A model generated the notes under the pieces. It saw only the letters and a list, made by a program, of their open reading frames with translations. It was not told the DNA's origin and made no database searches. Below, piece by piece: positions 37,787 through 46,020 of a stretch of DNA of 64,000 nt. The translations under genes and the position numbers were made by a program. Source of the stretch: Nocardioides agri (lineage in GTDB: Bacteria; Actinomycetota; Actinomycetes; Propionibacteriales; Nocardioidaceae); contig NZ_JACEIC010000002.1 in the NCBI RefSeq assembly GCF_013778305.1, positions 1,761,669 through 1,825,668 on the forward strand, given 5' to 3'. The first letter of the stretch is position 1, and each line of letters opens with the position of its first letter.

Positions 37787-39961
37787 ATGACTGGGGGATC
37801 AGGCAAGGTACACACACGACTTCTGACCCGGATCGGCGTGCTTCTTCTCGTCGTCCTGGGTCTCACGACCGTCACCGAGGGCACCGCCTCGGCGCACATC
37901 GGCAGGGCCGGAGCGACCTGCGAGGCGTTGACGGTCACGTTGACCGACTACAAGACACCGGGCACGAACACGGTGAAGGTCGTCGTCGACGGGGCGACGC
38001 TGGCGGACACCACGTTCGTCGAGGAGTACTCGCAGAGCTTCGGGCTGGGCAACCCCGCGGTGGCGCACACCTGGAGCGTCGCGGTCACCGCGTGGGACGA
38101 CCCGGACGGCTCGATCGGCTGGACGTTCACGAAGAGCGACTCGTCGACGCCGTGCACTCCACCCGACGCATGTCCCGACCTGGAAGGCGACCAGCCGCCC
38201 GACACGATGTGCACGCCGCCTCCGGACGACAAGGAGACCCGCGAGGTCCGCGGGACCCCTGACTGCACGTCCGAGACGGTGACCGTCACCACCGAGGAGC
38301 GGACCCGCAGCTACTCGTGGAACGGCACGAGCTGGGTGCCCGGCCCGTGGAGCAGCTGGAAGACGGTGAGCACGCGCAGCGAGCCCACCCAGCCCGGCGA
38401 CTGCGCCGAGAACAAGGTGACGTCCGCTGCTCCCGGCTACACGCCCCCGAGCTGCGCGTCCGCACCCAGCCTGCACCTCCCGCAGGGAGTCGGCTACCAC
38501 TGGGTGCTCAGCGGCCCGGCGGATGCACGCATCGCCACCGCGGTCGCCGACACCGGCTACACGCTCACCGGTACGACGGTCTACGGGCCCTACGACACGA
38601 CGGCGTGGACGGCGCAGAAGCGGGTCGAGGAAGGCTGCGCGGTCGTGCTCGCCGCCCCGCAGGTGCAGCAGGAGGCACGTTGCGACGCGCGCGGCTCGAT
38701 CGCGCCTCTGGTCGGAGCGCTGGTCACCTACACGATCTCCGGCGGCAGCTGGAGCGGCCTCGCCGCGGGTGACTACACGATCACCGCCACCCTCAAGGGC
38801 GGCGCCACCGAGTTCGACGCGGCCGCTGCGGCCGGATGGAGCATCGCCGGCACGACGGCCACCAGGGTCGTCCACATCGGGGCACCGAAGACGTGCGTCG
38901 TCCCGAGCGCCCAGGTGAGCCCGCAGGTCTGCGTACCGGCCGGCACCACCACCGGTGGTGCCATCACGCTGGGCACGCAGCCGGGCATCAGCTACGTGGT
39001 GACCGGCGCCGATGGAGCGGTGATCGCACCGACCGCCCTGAGCTCGCTGGCGCCCGGGACCTACACGGTGACCGCCACCGCGCTCAGCGGCTTCGACGTC
39101 GTCGCCGGCAACGGCTTCATCTCGGGGGTGCGGACCCTCGTCGTTCCCCCAGCGGCGACCGACTGCAGGCAGGCGGCGGCGGTCCGCCCGGCGGTCAGCG
39201 TGGTGGACGAGTGCTACACCGCCGATGACAAGGTCGTCTTCGAGGCCGAGAACGCCTACTGGACCGCGTCTGCCTCCGACGCAACGCACGTGACGTTCAC
39301 GGCGAAGGACGCCTACTACTTCGCCGACGACCAGGGCAACCAGACCAAGCAGGTCGTGCTCGAGCACGCGCCGACGACCAACGAGCAGTGCCCGTTGCTG
39401 CCGGGCTCCGTCGAGACCGCCTGCGTCGGGGACGTGCCCTACCTCGACTACGCGATGACGCTGCCCGAGGGGTTCGAGACCGACGATCCGACGCCGCTCA
39501 CCATCACGTTCGTCAACCCGGACGGCCCCGACCACGCGATCACCGGCCTGCCGCTCTCGGGCCGGGTGCTGTGGCCCGGAGCGTCGGCGACACCGCCGCT
39601 GATGTGGCCCGGGTGGGACCTGGTCGACGGCGAGTACGTCGACGTCGGGGACCAGCGGTTCGGCTGGACGCGCGACGGCATCACGGTGCGCTTCAAGGTC
39701 AACCCGGAGTACTCCACGACGCTGAACTACCCACCGGCCACGGTGGCCTGCGCCAACCCGCCGACCACTTCTCGGACGCCGGAGCTGCCGCCGACCGGAC
39801 CTCCGCCCGGCGCCTTCCGCCCGCCGCCGGCGATCGGCCCGCCGCCGCTGCCCAACACCGGTGGCCCGAGCAGCCTGCTCGCCGGACTCGGAGCGCTGCT
39901 GCTGGTGGCCGGCTGCGCGATGGTGTGGCGGGCCCGCCGGACCCGCCCGACGACCGACTGA
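37787..39961 (+). CDS. Sortase-anchored surface protein B
   Basis: 724 residues, same architecture as protein A: signal peptide (TRIGVLLLVVLGLTTVTEG) ending in ASA, Cys-paired modules, YSWNGTSWVPGPWSSW, then LPPTG (667-671) and LPNTG (688-692), hydrophobic helix and RARR tail. The N-terminal two thirds match protein A only moderately; the last ~140 codons are almost identical in DNA. Tandem arrangement with its own terminators suggests separate transcripts. No obvious ribosome site at the ATG. Confidence 0.8.
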   Translation: MTGGSGKVHTRLLTRIGVLLLVVLGLTTVTEGTASAHIGRAGATCEALTVTLTDYKTPGTNTVKVVVDGATLADTTFVEEYSQSFGLGNPAVAHTWSVAVTAWDDPDGSIGWTFTKSDSSTPCTPPDACPDLEGDQPPDTMCTPPPDDKETREVRGTPDCTSETVTVTTEERTRSYSWNGTSWVPGPWSSWKTVSTRSEPTQPGDCAENKVTSAAPGYTPPSCASAPSLHLPQGVGYHWVLSGPADARIATAVADTGYTLTGTTVYGPYDTTAWTAQKRVEEGCAVVLAAPQVQQEARCDARGSIAPLVGALVTYTISGGSWSGLAAGDYTITATLKGGATEFDAAAAAGWSIAGTTATRVVHIGAPKTCVVPSAQVSPQVCVPAGTTTGGAITLGTQPGISYVVTGADGAVIAPTALSSLAPGTYTVTATALSGFDVVAGNGFISGVRTLVVPPAATDCRQAAAVRPAVSVVDECYTADDKVVFEAENAYWTASASDATHVTFTAKDAYYFADDQGNQTKQVVLEHAPTTNEQCPLLPGSVETACVGDVPYLDYAMTLPEGFETDDPTPLTITFVNPDGPDHAITGLPLSGRVLWPGASATPPLMWPGWDLVDGEYVDVGDQRFGWTRDGITVRFKVNPEYSTTLNYPPATVACANPPTTSRTPELPPTGPPPGAFRPPPAIGPPPLPNTGGPSSLLAGLGALLLVAGCAMVWRARRTRPTTD
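39491..39909 (+). repeat. Direct repeat, copy 2 (3' end of surface protein B)
   Basis: Partner of 37141-37559. It covers the wall-proximal domain, both LPxTG motifs and most of the membrane helix. Confidence 0.9.
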
Positions 39962-39992
39962 CGGGCCGGTCCCGGGAGAGACCGCCGTCAAC

Positions 39993-40033
39993 GTCGACCG
40001 CCACCGGGCACCGTGGGTCCGGTGGCGGTCGAC
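39993..40033. terminator. Bidirectional terminator, surface protein B / MarR
   Basis: Perfect 15-bp stem (39993-40007 and 40019-40033) with an 11-base loop between convergent genes. Confidence 0.75.
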
Positions 40034-40051
40034 CGGGTGGATCCGGAGGCG

Positions 40052-40552
40052 TCAGGCCCCCGGACCGAGGGCCCGGCCCCACTTCTCCAGGAGGTGGGCC
40101 AGCCGGGCCCGCTCCATCTCGTCCAGGTGCCCGACCAGCCGGTGCTCGTTGGCCATGTGCGCCCCGAAGGCCCGGTCGATGACGTCGAAGCCCGCGTCGG
40201 TCAGGGCCACCACCCGGCCGCGCGCGTCGTTGTCGCTGACCCGGCGCGTCACCCAGCCCTGCTCGACGCACCGGTCGACCCGCTTGGTGACGGCGCCGGA
40301 CGACACCATCGTCTGGGCGCCGAGCTCGCTCGGCGTCAGCTCGTACGGCGCGCCCGCGCGGCGCAGCGTCGCGAGGACGTCGAACTCACCCTCGCCGAGG
40401 CCGTACTCGCCGTAGACCGCGACCAGCTCCTCGGTGAGCCGGGCCGCGAGCCGGTGCAGCCGGCCGATGATGCCCTGCGGCGAGACGTCGAGGTCGGGGC
40501 GCTCGACGGCCCACTGGGCCATGATCCGACCGACGTGGTCGGGCTCGGTCAC
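40052..40552 (-). CDS. MarR-family transcriptional regulator
   Basis: 166 residues. Winged HTH in the middle: FDVLATLRRAGAPYELTPSE, VSSGAVTKRVDRCVEQGWV and RRVSDNDARGRVVALTDAG (wing). MarR dimers usually repress nearby transport or stress genes and respond to small phenolics. The GTG start overlaps the UspA stop (GTGA), so both are made from one mRNA. The divergent EamA transporter is the likely target. Confidence 0.88.
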   Translation of the reverse strand: MTEPDHVGRIMAQWAVERPDLDVSPQGIIGRLHRLAARLTEELVAVYGEYGLGEGEFDVLATLRRAGAPYELTPSELGAQTMVSSGAVTKRVDRCVEQGWVTRRVSDNDARGRVVALTDAGFDVIDRAFGAHMANEHRLVGHLDEMERARLAHLLEKWGRALGPGA

Positions 40553-41049
40553 TCGACGAGCCCGCTGTCGAGGCGGCGCGAGCGCTCGATGTCGGCGGAG
40601 TGCTCGTCGCGGATCACCACGACCGGGCACGCGGCGTGGCGCACGCACTGGTCGCTGACCGAGCCGAGCGCCAGCCCCTTGAAGCCGCCGAGCCCACGGG
40701 CGCCCATCACGAGCAGGTCGGCGTCCTGGGACGCCTCGACCAGCCCGTTGGCGGGCGCGCCGCGATAGGCCTCGTAGGAGACCGGTACGCCGGAGCCGCG
40801 CTGGGCCACGACCCGCGCGCCGTCCTTCTCGAGGTCGGCGACCACCGCAGCCTCGAACTCCTCGATCGGCGGCACGTAGCCGCCGGTCATCGAGGCCGGT
40901 CGTGGGGCCGTCGACATCGACCAGCCGCGCACGACCCGGATCTCGGCGTCGAAGCGCCCGGCGTAGTCCAGCGCCCACGCGAGCGCCAGGTCGGCGGTGC
41001 CCGACCCGTCATGACCGACGACCACGGTGCGTGCAGCAGAGCTCTCCAT
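40549..41049 (-). CDS. Universal stress protein (UspA family)
   Basis: 166 residues. The single Usp domain has TVVVGHDGSGTADLALAWA at the start and the ATP-binding GARGLGGFKGLALGSVSDQC near the end (GxxG-9x-GS pattern). Cytosolic. TATGTT seven bases before the ATG at 41049 supports this start and a leaderless mRNA; the in-frame ATG at 41061 overlaps that hexamer. Co-translated with the MarR gene. Confidence 0.85.
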   Translation of the reverse strand: MESSAARTVVVGHDGSGTADLALAWALDYAGRFDAEIRVVRGWSMSTAPRPASMTGGYVPPIEEFEAAVVADLEKDGARVVAQRGSGVPVSYEAYRGAPANGLVEASQDADLLVMGARGLGGFKGLALGSVSDQCVRHAACPVVVIRDEHSADIERSRRLDSGLVE

Positions 41050-41067
41050 GCCTCGGAACATACCGAC

Positions 41068-41109
41068 TTGGCGATATCTGACGTGGAAACTAATATGTCT
41101 TCCATGGAA
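41068..41109 (+). promoter_or_regulatory. Promoter and operator of the EamA gene
   Basis: TTGGCG (41068-41073), 17 bases, TAATAT (41091-41096): a good sigma-70-type promoter. Transcription would begin at or beside the ATG at 41104. The palindrome TTCCATGGAA (41100-41109) covers that start and may bind the divergent MarR protein. Confidence 0.6.
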
Positions 41110-42090
41110 AATAGGTGGCGCACGCTCGGGCTCACGGCCGTGGCGCCGATCGCGTGGGGGTCGGGCTACTACGTCACCGAGGCCTACCTGCCGCCGGACC
41201 GTCCGCTGTTCGGCGCCATGGTCCGGGCGCTGCCGTTCGGCCTGCTGCTGCTCGCCCTCCGTCCCGGGCTGCCGCGGGGCGTGTGGTGGTGGCGGGCGCT
41301 GCTCCTCGGCACCCTCAACATCGGCGCCTTCTTCGCGCTGATCTTCGTCGCGGCCTACCGCCTCCCCGGCGGGATGGCGGCCACCCTCACGGCGACCGCG
41401 CCGATCATGGTCATGCTCGTCGCCTGGCTGGTGATCGGCGAGCGGCCCCGCGCCGCCTCGCTCGCGGGCGCGGCCGTCGGCGCCACCGGCGTCGCGCTGC
41501 TGGTGCTCCGCTCCGGCGTCGTGGTCGATCCGCTCGGCGTCGCCGCGTCCTTCGGCGCCGTCGCGATGTCGTCGTTGGGCTTCGTGCTCGTCAAGCGCTG
41601 GCAGCCCCCGGTCGACCTGCTCACGTTCACGGCCTGGCAGCTCGTCGCCGGCGGCCTCGTGCTGCTCCCCATCGCACTGGTCGTGGAGGGTGCTCCCCCG
41701 CCGATCGACCTGCCCGCCGTCGGCGGCTTCCTCTACCTCGGCGTCGCCGGCACGCTCGTCGCGTACGTCGTGTGGTTCCGCGGCCTGCGCCGGCTGCCGG
41801 CCGCCGCGGTGTCGCTCGTCGGCCTGCTCAACCCGGTCGCCGGGACGGTCGTGGGGGTGGCCCTCGCGGGCGAGGCGTTCGGCGCCGCCCAGGCCGCCGG
41901 GCTGCTGCTGGTGCTCACCGGCATCCTGGCCGGCCAGCCGGCGATCCTCGACCGGCTGCGCCGCTCACCCGACGACGGTGATCGTGACCTCGTCGGACTT
42001 CAGTCCGGAGTCGCTGTCGACGACCCGGAAGCGGGTCTGGCCGAGCCGGCTCGACTGGACCGGGATCTGGAACTGCTCGCCCGCCACTGA
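41104..42090 (+). CDS. EamA (DMT) family transporter
   Basis: 328 residues with ten membrane helices in two EamA repeats (IAWGSGYYVTEAYLPPDRP at the start; ASFGAVAMSSLGFVLVKRW opening the second). Drug/metabolite exporters of this family carry amino acids, drugs or metabolites. The last ~40 residues (RRSPDDGDRDLVGL onward) form an unusual hydrophilic tail that is antisense to the next gene for 126 bp. The ATG at 41104 fits a leaderless transcript; ATG 41095 lies inside the -10. Confidence 0.82.
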   Translation: MENRWRTLGLTAVAPIAWGSGYYVTEAYLPPDRPLFGAMVRALPFGLLLLALRPGLPRGVWWWRALLLGTLNIGAFFALIFVAAYRLPGGMAATLTATAPIMVMLVAWLVIGERPRAASLAGAAVGATGVALLVLRSGVVVDPLGVAASFGAVAMSSLGFVLVKRWQPPVDLLTFTAWQLVAGGLVLLPIALVVEGAPPPIDLPAVGGFLYLGVAGTLVAYVVWFRGLRRLPAAAVSLVGLLNPVAGTVVGVALAGEAFGAAQAAGLLLVLTGILAGQPAILDRLRRSPDDGDRDLVGLQSGVAVDDPEAGLAEPARLDRDLELLARH

Positions 42091-42543
42091 CCCGGTCGCC
42101 GGGAAGTCGACCCACGAGCCGTTCTCGAACCGCTGGACGGTGAGGATCGCGCCCTCGCCCTGCGGGTAGACGCCGGTCAGCTCGAAGGGCTCCATCGAGC
42201 CGACCTCGGTCGCGGACACCGCGAGCGTGATCGAGGGCTCCGGGGACTCACTTCCCTTGGGCTCGGGCGACTCGGACGCCGTCGGCGACTCGGTCTCCCC
42301 GGAGCCCAGGGTGACCTCGGGCTCGTCGAGGTCCTCGGTCGGCTTCGGCTCCGGCAGGTAGAGCGTCGCCTGCCCGCTGCTCGAGCCGTCCGAGGAGTCC
42401 TCCCCGAGCCCGAGCACCTTCGTGCCAACCAGGACCACGGCGCCGATGACGACCCCGACTGCAACGCCGACCGCGACGAGCGCGACCAGCCCCGCGACGA
42501 TCGGGTGGCGCTCGTCAGGGCGGTCCGGCATTCGGTCGGCCAC
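41965..42543 (-). CDS. Single-TM protein with extracytoplasmic beta domain
   Basis: 192 residues. Short basic N-terminus, one membrane helix (about 18-42, VAGLVALVAVGVAVGVVIGA), then a Ser/Pro/Glu-rich linker (TESPTASESPEPKGSESPEP) and a C-terminal Ig-like domain (ITLAVSATEVGSMEPFELTG; SRLGQTRFRVVDSDSGL). I do not recognise the family. GTG start with GGGGAG nine bases upstream. Its 3' end runs antisense into the EamA gene. Confidence 0.6.
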   Translation of the reverse strand: MADRMPDRPDERHPIVAGLVALVAVGVAVGVVIGAVVLVGTKVLGLGEDSSDGSSSGQATLYLPEPKPTEDLDEPEVTLGSGETESPTASESPEPKGSESPEPSITLAVSATEVGSMEPFELTGVYPQGEGAILTVQRFENGSWVDFPATGSVAGEQFQIPVQSSRLGQTRFRVVDSDSGLKSDEVTITVVG

Positions 42544-42634
42544 GTCGTCACTCTCCCCGAAGACTTGGTGCGGGCGTCGCGACCATTCTCGACATGCGGC
42601 CCAAGCGCGCCAACCCGGGCCGGGTCGACGACCG

Positions 42635-42660
42635 CCCGAGCGTGACCAGCGTCGCTCGGG
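42635..42660 (-). terminator. Hairpin after the SnoaL-like gene
   Basis: CCCGAGCG and CGCTCGGG with a 10-base loop, immediately downstream of the minus-strand stop at 42669. Confidence 0.5.
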
Positions 42661-42668
42661 CCGGCGCC

Positions 42669-43106
42669 CTAGAGCCCCCGCTTCCAGACGATCTCCTCGT
42701 GCAGCCTGCGGCTGCGCCAGCCGTCGGCGGTCCGCACGAGGGTGTGGTGGTAGAGCCCGCCGAACTCGACGACCTTGGTGCCGCCCTGGCCGTCGTCCAT
42801 CGGCATCGGGTTGTGGAAGTACGCCGTCGCGAGCGCCTCGTCGCCGGCGCCCTCGTCAGGGAACGAGATCGCGACCTGCGCGAGCGAGTGCATCCGCTTC
42901 GGGAAGAACGCCGGCAGCACCTCGGCCAGCCAGGCCTTCACGGCCGGGAACGTGTCCGCGATGCCACCGGACTCGGTGTAGTCGATCTCCGCGTCCGGAG
43001 TGAAGACCGTGTCGAGCAGGTCCCACTCGCCGGTGTCGATGCCGCGGGTGTAGCGGATGAGCACACCCTCGATCTCCATGCGGTCGCTGATCTCCTGGAG
43101 GTCCAC
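42669..43106 (-). CDS. SnoaL-like / nuclear-transport-factor-2-fold protein
   Basis: 145 residues. The NTF2 cone fold is indicated by ISDRMEIEGVLIRYTRGIDT, GEWDLLDTVFTPDAEIDY and LYHHTLVRTADGWRSRRL, as in the SnoaL_4 group that includes steroid isomerase-like and dehydratase-like enzymes. Such proteins often sit in steroid or aromatic degradation clusters. GTG start six bases after CAGAGT (minus strand). It shares a promoter region with the five-gene cluster and hence probably its KstR-type operator. Confidence 0.72.
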   Translation of the reverse strand: MDLQEISDRMEIEGVLIRYTRGIDTGEWDLLDTVFTPDAEIDYTESGGIADTFPAVKAWLAEVLPAFFPKRMHSLAQVAISFPDEGAGDEALATAYFHNPMPMDDGQGGTKVVEFGGLYHHTLVRTADGWRSRRLHEEIVWKRGL

Positions 43107-43116
43107 GCCCGCACTC

Positions 43117-43145
43117 TGGCACAGAACTGGAACACGTTCTAGTGT
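43117..43145 (+). promoter_or_regulatory. Promoter with KstR-type operator
   Basis: TGGAACACGTTCTA at 43128-43141 matches TNNAACNNGTTNNA, the KstR consensus, within a wider near-palindrome ACTGGAACACGTTCTAGT (43126-43143). It overlaps the -10 TAGTGT (43140-43145), six bases before the ATG at 43152; TGGCAC (43117-43122) is a possible -35 at 17-bp spacing. A bound repressor would block both directions. Confidence 0.65.
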
Positions 43146-43151
43146 GTGCGC

Positions 43152-44030
43152 ATGCGATTCAGCTACGCCGAGGCGATGACCCAGGCGACGTACTACGCCC
43201 CTCTGGCTCAGGCCGCCGAGGCCGCCGGCTACACGAGCATGACCGTGGCCGACAGCGTCATCTACCCGAAGGACTCCGACTCGAAGTACCCCTACACCGA
43301 CACCGGGGACCGGGAGTTCCTCGACGGCAAGGAGTTCATCGAGACGATGGTGCTGTGCGCGCACCTCTTCGCGCACACCACCACGCTGCGGCTCACGCCG
43401 TTCGTGCTCAAGCTGCCGATCCGGCCGCCGGTGCTCGTCGCCAAGCAGGCGTCGTCCCTCGCGTTCCTCTCGGGCAACCGGCTCGGGCTCGGCGTCGGCA
43501 TCTCGCCCTGGCCCGAGGACTTCGACGCGATGGGCGTCTCGTGGGAGCGGCGCGGCAAGCGCATGGACGAGGCGATGGACATCCTGCGCGGGCTGACGAC
43601 CGGAGAGTTCTTCGAGTACCACGGCGACTTCTACGACGTGGAGGCGCTCAAGCAGTGCCCGGGCGCCACCGAGAGGATCCCGCTGCTGGTCGGCGGGCAC
43701 GCGGACGCCGCGCTGCGCCGCGCCGTCCGCAAGGGCGACGGCTGGATGCACGCCGGCGGCGACGGCGAGGAGCTCGACCGGCTGCTCACCCGGCTCGCCG
43801 AGATCCGCGCCGAGGAGGGCGACACCCGCGACGACTTCGAGGTGCACGTGATCTCCTACGACGCCTACACCGTCGACGGCATCAAGCGCCTCGAGGACAA
43901 GGGTGTCACCGACTGCATCGTCGGCTTCCGGATGCCCTACATCAAGGGCCCCGACACCGAGCCGCTGGACAAGAAGGTCGAGCACCTGGAGCGCTACGCC
44001 GAGCAGATCATCTCGAAGGTCAACGGATGA
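43152..44030 (+). CDS. LLM-class (F420-dependent) oxidoreductase
   Basis: 292 residues, TIM barrel of the bacterial luciferase family; in actinobacteria these usually use F420. Typical segments: AEAAGYTSMTVADSVIYP, TLRLTPFVLKLPIRPP, LGLGVGISPWPEDF and PLLVGGHADAALRRAVRKGD. The substrate is unknown. First gene of the cluster; the ATG at 43152 is chosen because TAGTGT lies six bases upstream. Its stop overlaps the next start (ATGA). Confidence 0.85.
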   Translation: MRFSYAEAMTQATYYAPLAQAAEAAGYTSMTVADSVIYPKDSDSKYPYTDTGDREFLDGKEFIETMVLCAHLFAHTTTLRLTPFVLKLPIRPPVLVAKQASSLAFLSGNRLGLGVGISPWPEDFDAMGVSWERRGKRMDEAMDILRGLTTGEFFEYHGDFYDVEALKQCPGATERIPLLVGGHADAALRRAVRKGDGWMHAGGDGEELDRLLTRLAEIRAEEGDTRDDFEVHVISYDAYTVDGIKRLEDKGVTDCIVGFRMPYIKGPDTEPLDKKVEHLERYAEQIISKVNG

Positions 44031-45181
44031 GCGAGTCCTACGGCCTGACCAAGGTCCTCCAGGACGCGATCGCGGAGGCCGAGGAGCTGGTCGCCAACGC
44101 ACCGTTCATCACGACCGAGCAGGACCGGCTCGAGGGCTACGACTACCTCGCCGGCCGGATCCGGATGGCCATGCAGATGGCCTTCGACCACGACCTCGAC
44201 CGGCCGCTGTTCATCAACCCCACGCACCAGTTCTCCCGGCAGGGCCTGGACAACCCGGACGCGATCTACTTCAACGCCTACCTCAAGGAGGGCGTCGAGT
44301 ACGTCGTCCGCGGCCGCCGCGGCACGAGCGCCGACCTGTCGTTCCAGGTGATGGGCGGCTCCTACTCGGCCGACTCGGCGGCCAGCTCGATGCTGGCCTT
44401 CGACGACCGCGAGCTCGACGTCGCATCCGACGGCACCTTCGAGTTCCGCTACGTGGCGGAGCCCGGAGCGAAGACGATGATCGTGCGCGAGGTCTTCAAC
44501 GACTGGGACACCGAGGAGCGCGGCCTGCTCACGATCGAGCGCGCCGACACCCTCGGGCAGCCCGCCAAGCCGCTGCGGCGGGAGCGGCTGGCGCAGCGCT
44601 ACGAGGTCGCGGCCAAGAGCCTGGTCGGCTCGATCCAGACCTGGATCGCCTTCCCGCACTTCTTCCAGTACCAGGAGCCGGCCAACCGGCCGACCGTGCC
44701 GCAGTCGACGCCCGGCGGGCTGTCGTCGCAGCGCTCCTCGATCGGCCACTACGACCTCGCCGAGGACCAGGCGCTGGTCATCACCGTGCCCGAGTGCGCC
44801 GACTGCGCCTACCAGGCGATCCAGATCGGCTCGGACTGGTACGCCTCGACCGACTACGAGACGCACCAGACCTCGCTGACCAAGGCGCAGGCGCAGGTCG
44901 ACCCCGACGGCAGGATGCGCTTCGTGATCTCGGAGACGCCGCCGGGCGGCACGCCGATCGCCAACTGGCTGGAGACCACCGGCCACCGCACCGGCGCGAT
45001 CATGCTGCGCTGGCAGCGCCTCGAGCGCGACCTCGGCCCCGAGGACGGGCCGGTCGCCGAGGTGATGCCGCTGGCCGACGTACCTTCTCGGGTCCCGCAC
45101 TTCACCCCCCTCACCACCGAGGAGTACGCCGCGCGGATCGCCGCCCGGCAGCGCTCCGTTGCCCGAAGGATGATCAGCTGA
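44027..45181 (+). CDS. DUF1214 domain protein
   Basis: 384 residues, soluble. C-terminal half (QALVITVPECADCAYQAIQI; DWYASTDYETHQTS; MRFVISETPPGGTPIANWLE) matches the DUF1214 beta-sandwich, a family with no assigned reaction that often accompanies catabolic genes. N-terminal part is helical (ARIRMAMQMAFDHD-like). Overlaps both neighbours by 1-4 bases, so it is translated in step with the oxidoreductases around it. Confidence 0.72.
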   Translation: MSESYGLTKVLQDAIAEAEELVANAPFITTEQDRLEGYDYLAGRIRMAMQMAFDHDLDRPLFINPTHQFSRQGLDNPDAIYFNAYLKEGVEYVVRGRRGTSADLSFQVMGGSYSADSAASSMLAFDDRELDVASDGTFEFRYVAEPGAKTMIVREVFNDWDTEERGLLTIERADTLGQPAKPLRRERLAQRYEVAAKSLVGSIQTWIAFPHFFQYQEPANRPTVPQSTPGGLSSQRSSIGHYDLAEDQALVITVPECADCAYQAIQIGSDWYASTDYETHQTSLTKAQAQVDPDGRMRFVISETPPGGTPIANWLETTGHRTGAIMLRWQRLERDLGPEDGPVAEVMPLADVPSRVPHFTPLTTEEYAARIAARQRSVARRMIS

Positions 45182-46020
45182 TGACCGAGCTTGGCTACGC
45201 CGAGGCCCACGACACCTCGATCGAGGAGCGCTACACCCCCGTGCCCCTGCTCCGGGGCAAGGTCGTCGTGATCTCCGGCATCGGACCCGGCCTGGGCCGG
45301 TCACTGGCCCACGAGGCGGCGAGGATGGGGGCCGACCTCGTGATCGCGAGCCGCACCGAGTCGCGGCTCCTGGAGCTCCAGTCCGAGCTCGAGGGCCACG
45401 GCGTCAAGGTGCTGAGCGTGGTCACCGACGTGCGCGACGAGGCGTCCCGCGCCAACCTGCGCGACCGGACGCTCGAGGCGTTCGGCCGGGTCGACTGCGT
45501 CATCAACAACGCGTTCACGATCCCGCCGATGGACCCGATCTCGCAGATCGACCCGGCCAAGCTGGCCAAGGTCAACGAGACCAACGTGTTCGCGCCGCTG
45601 CGGCTCTCGGCGCTCTTCGCCGATGCGCTGTCGGAGTCCAAGGGCTCGATCATCATGCTCAACTCCTGCGTCGTCTTCTCCTCCCAGCCCGAGTACGCCG
45701 GCTACAAGCTCTCCAAGGGGGCGCTCGAGCACCTCGCCTCGTCCCTGGCCACCGAGCTCGGGCCGCGCGGCATCCGGGTCAACAGCGTGGCGCCGTCGTA
45801 CATCTACGAGGACGTCAACCGCGGCTACTTCGACTTCCTGGCGGCCGTCGAGGACAAGACGCACGAGCAGGTGTACGCCGAGAAGGCGGCGCCCACCGAC
45901 CTCAAGCGGCTCGCCTCCTCGGAGGAGGTCGCGCGCGCCACGCTCTTCCTCGCCTCCGACCTGGCGTCCGCCGTCACCGGCCAGATGCTGACCGTCGACT
46001 GCGGCGAGTTCCACGACTGA
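45181..46020 (+). CDS. Short-chain dehydrogenase/reductase
   Basis: 279 residues. Rossmann loop VVISGIGPGLGRSLA (about 29-43), active-site SC in IIMLNSCVVFSS and YAGYKLSKG with YxxxK. The usual NNAG is NNAF here. SDRs of this cast oxidise or reduce hydroxyl and keto groups of ring compounds. Start and stop overlap neighbours by one base each (TGATG). Confidence 0.85.
   Translation: MTELGYAEAHDTSIEERYTPVPLLRGKVVVISGIGPGLGRSLAHEAARMGADLVIASRTESRLLELQSELEGHGVKVLSVVTDVRDEASRANLRDRTLEAFGRVDCVINNAFTIPPMDPISQIDPAKLAKVNETNVFAPLRLSALFADALSESKGSIIMLNSCVVFSSQPEYAGYKLSKGALEHLASSLATELGPRGIRVNSVAPSYIYEDVNRGYFDFLAAVEDKTHEQVYAEKAAPTDLKRLASSEEVARATLFLASDLASAVTGQMLTVDCGEFHD

Noticed and set aside
35398..39991. 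Long minus-strand frames opposite the two surface proteins
   Set aside because: Arg/Gly-rich shadows; the plus strand has signal peptides and sorting signals at the right ends.
42594..43142. 182-residue plus-strand frame over the SnoaL-like gene
   Set aside because: Antisense of the SnoaL-like gene with no motif; the minus strand has the clear NTF2-fold pattern and a promoter.
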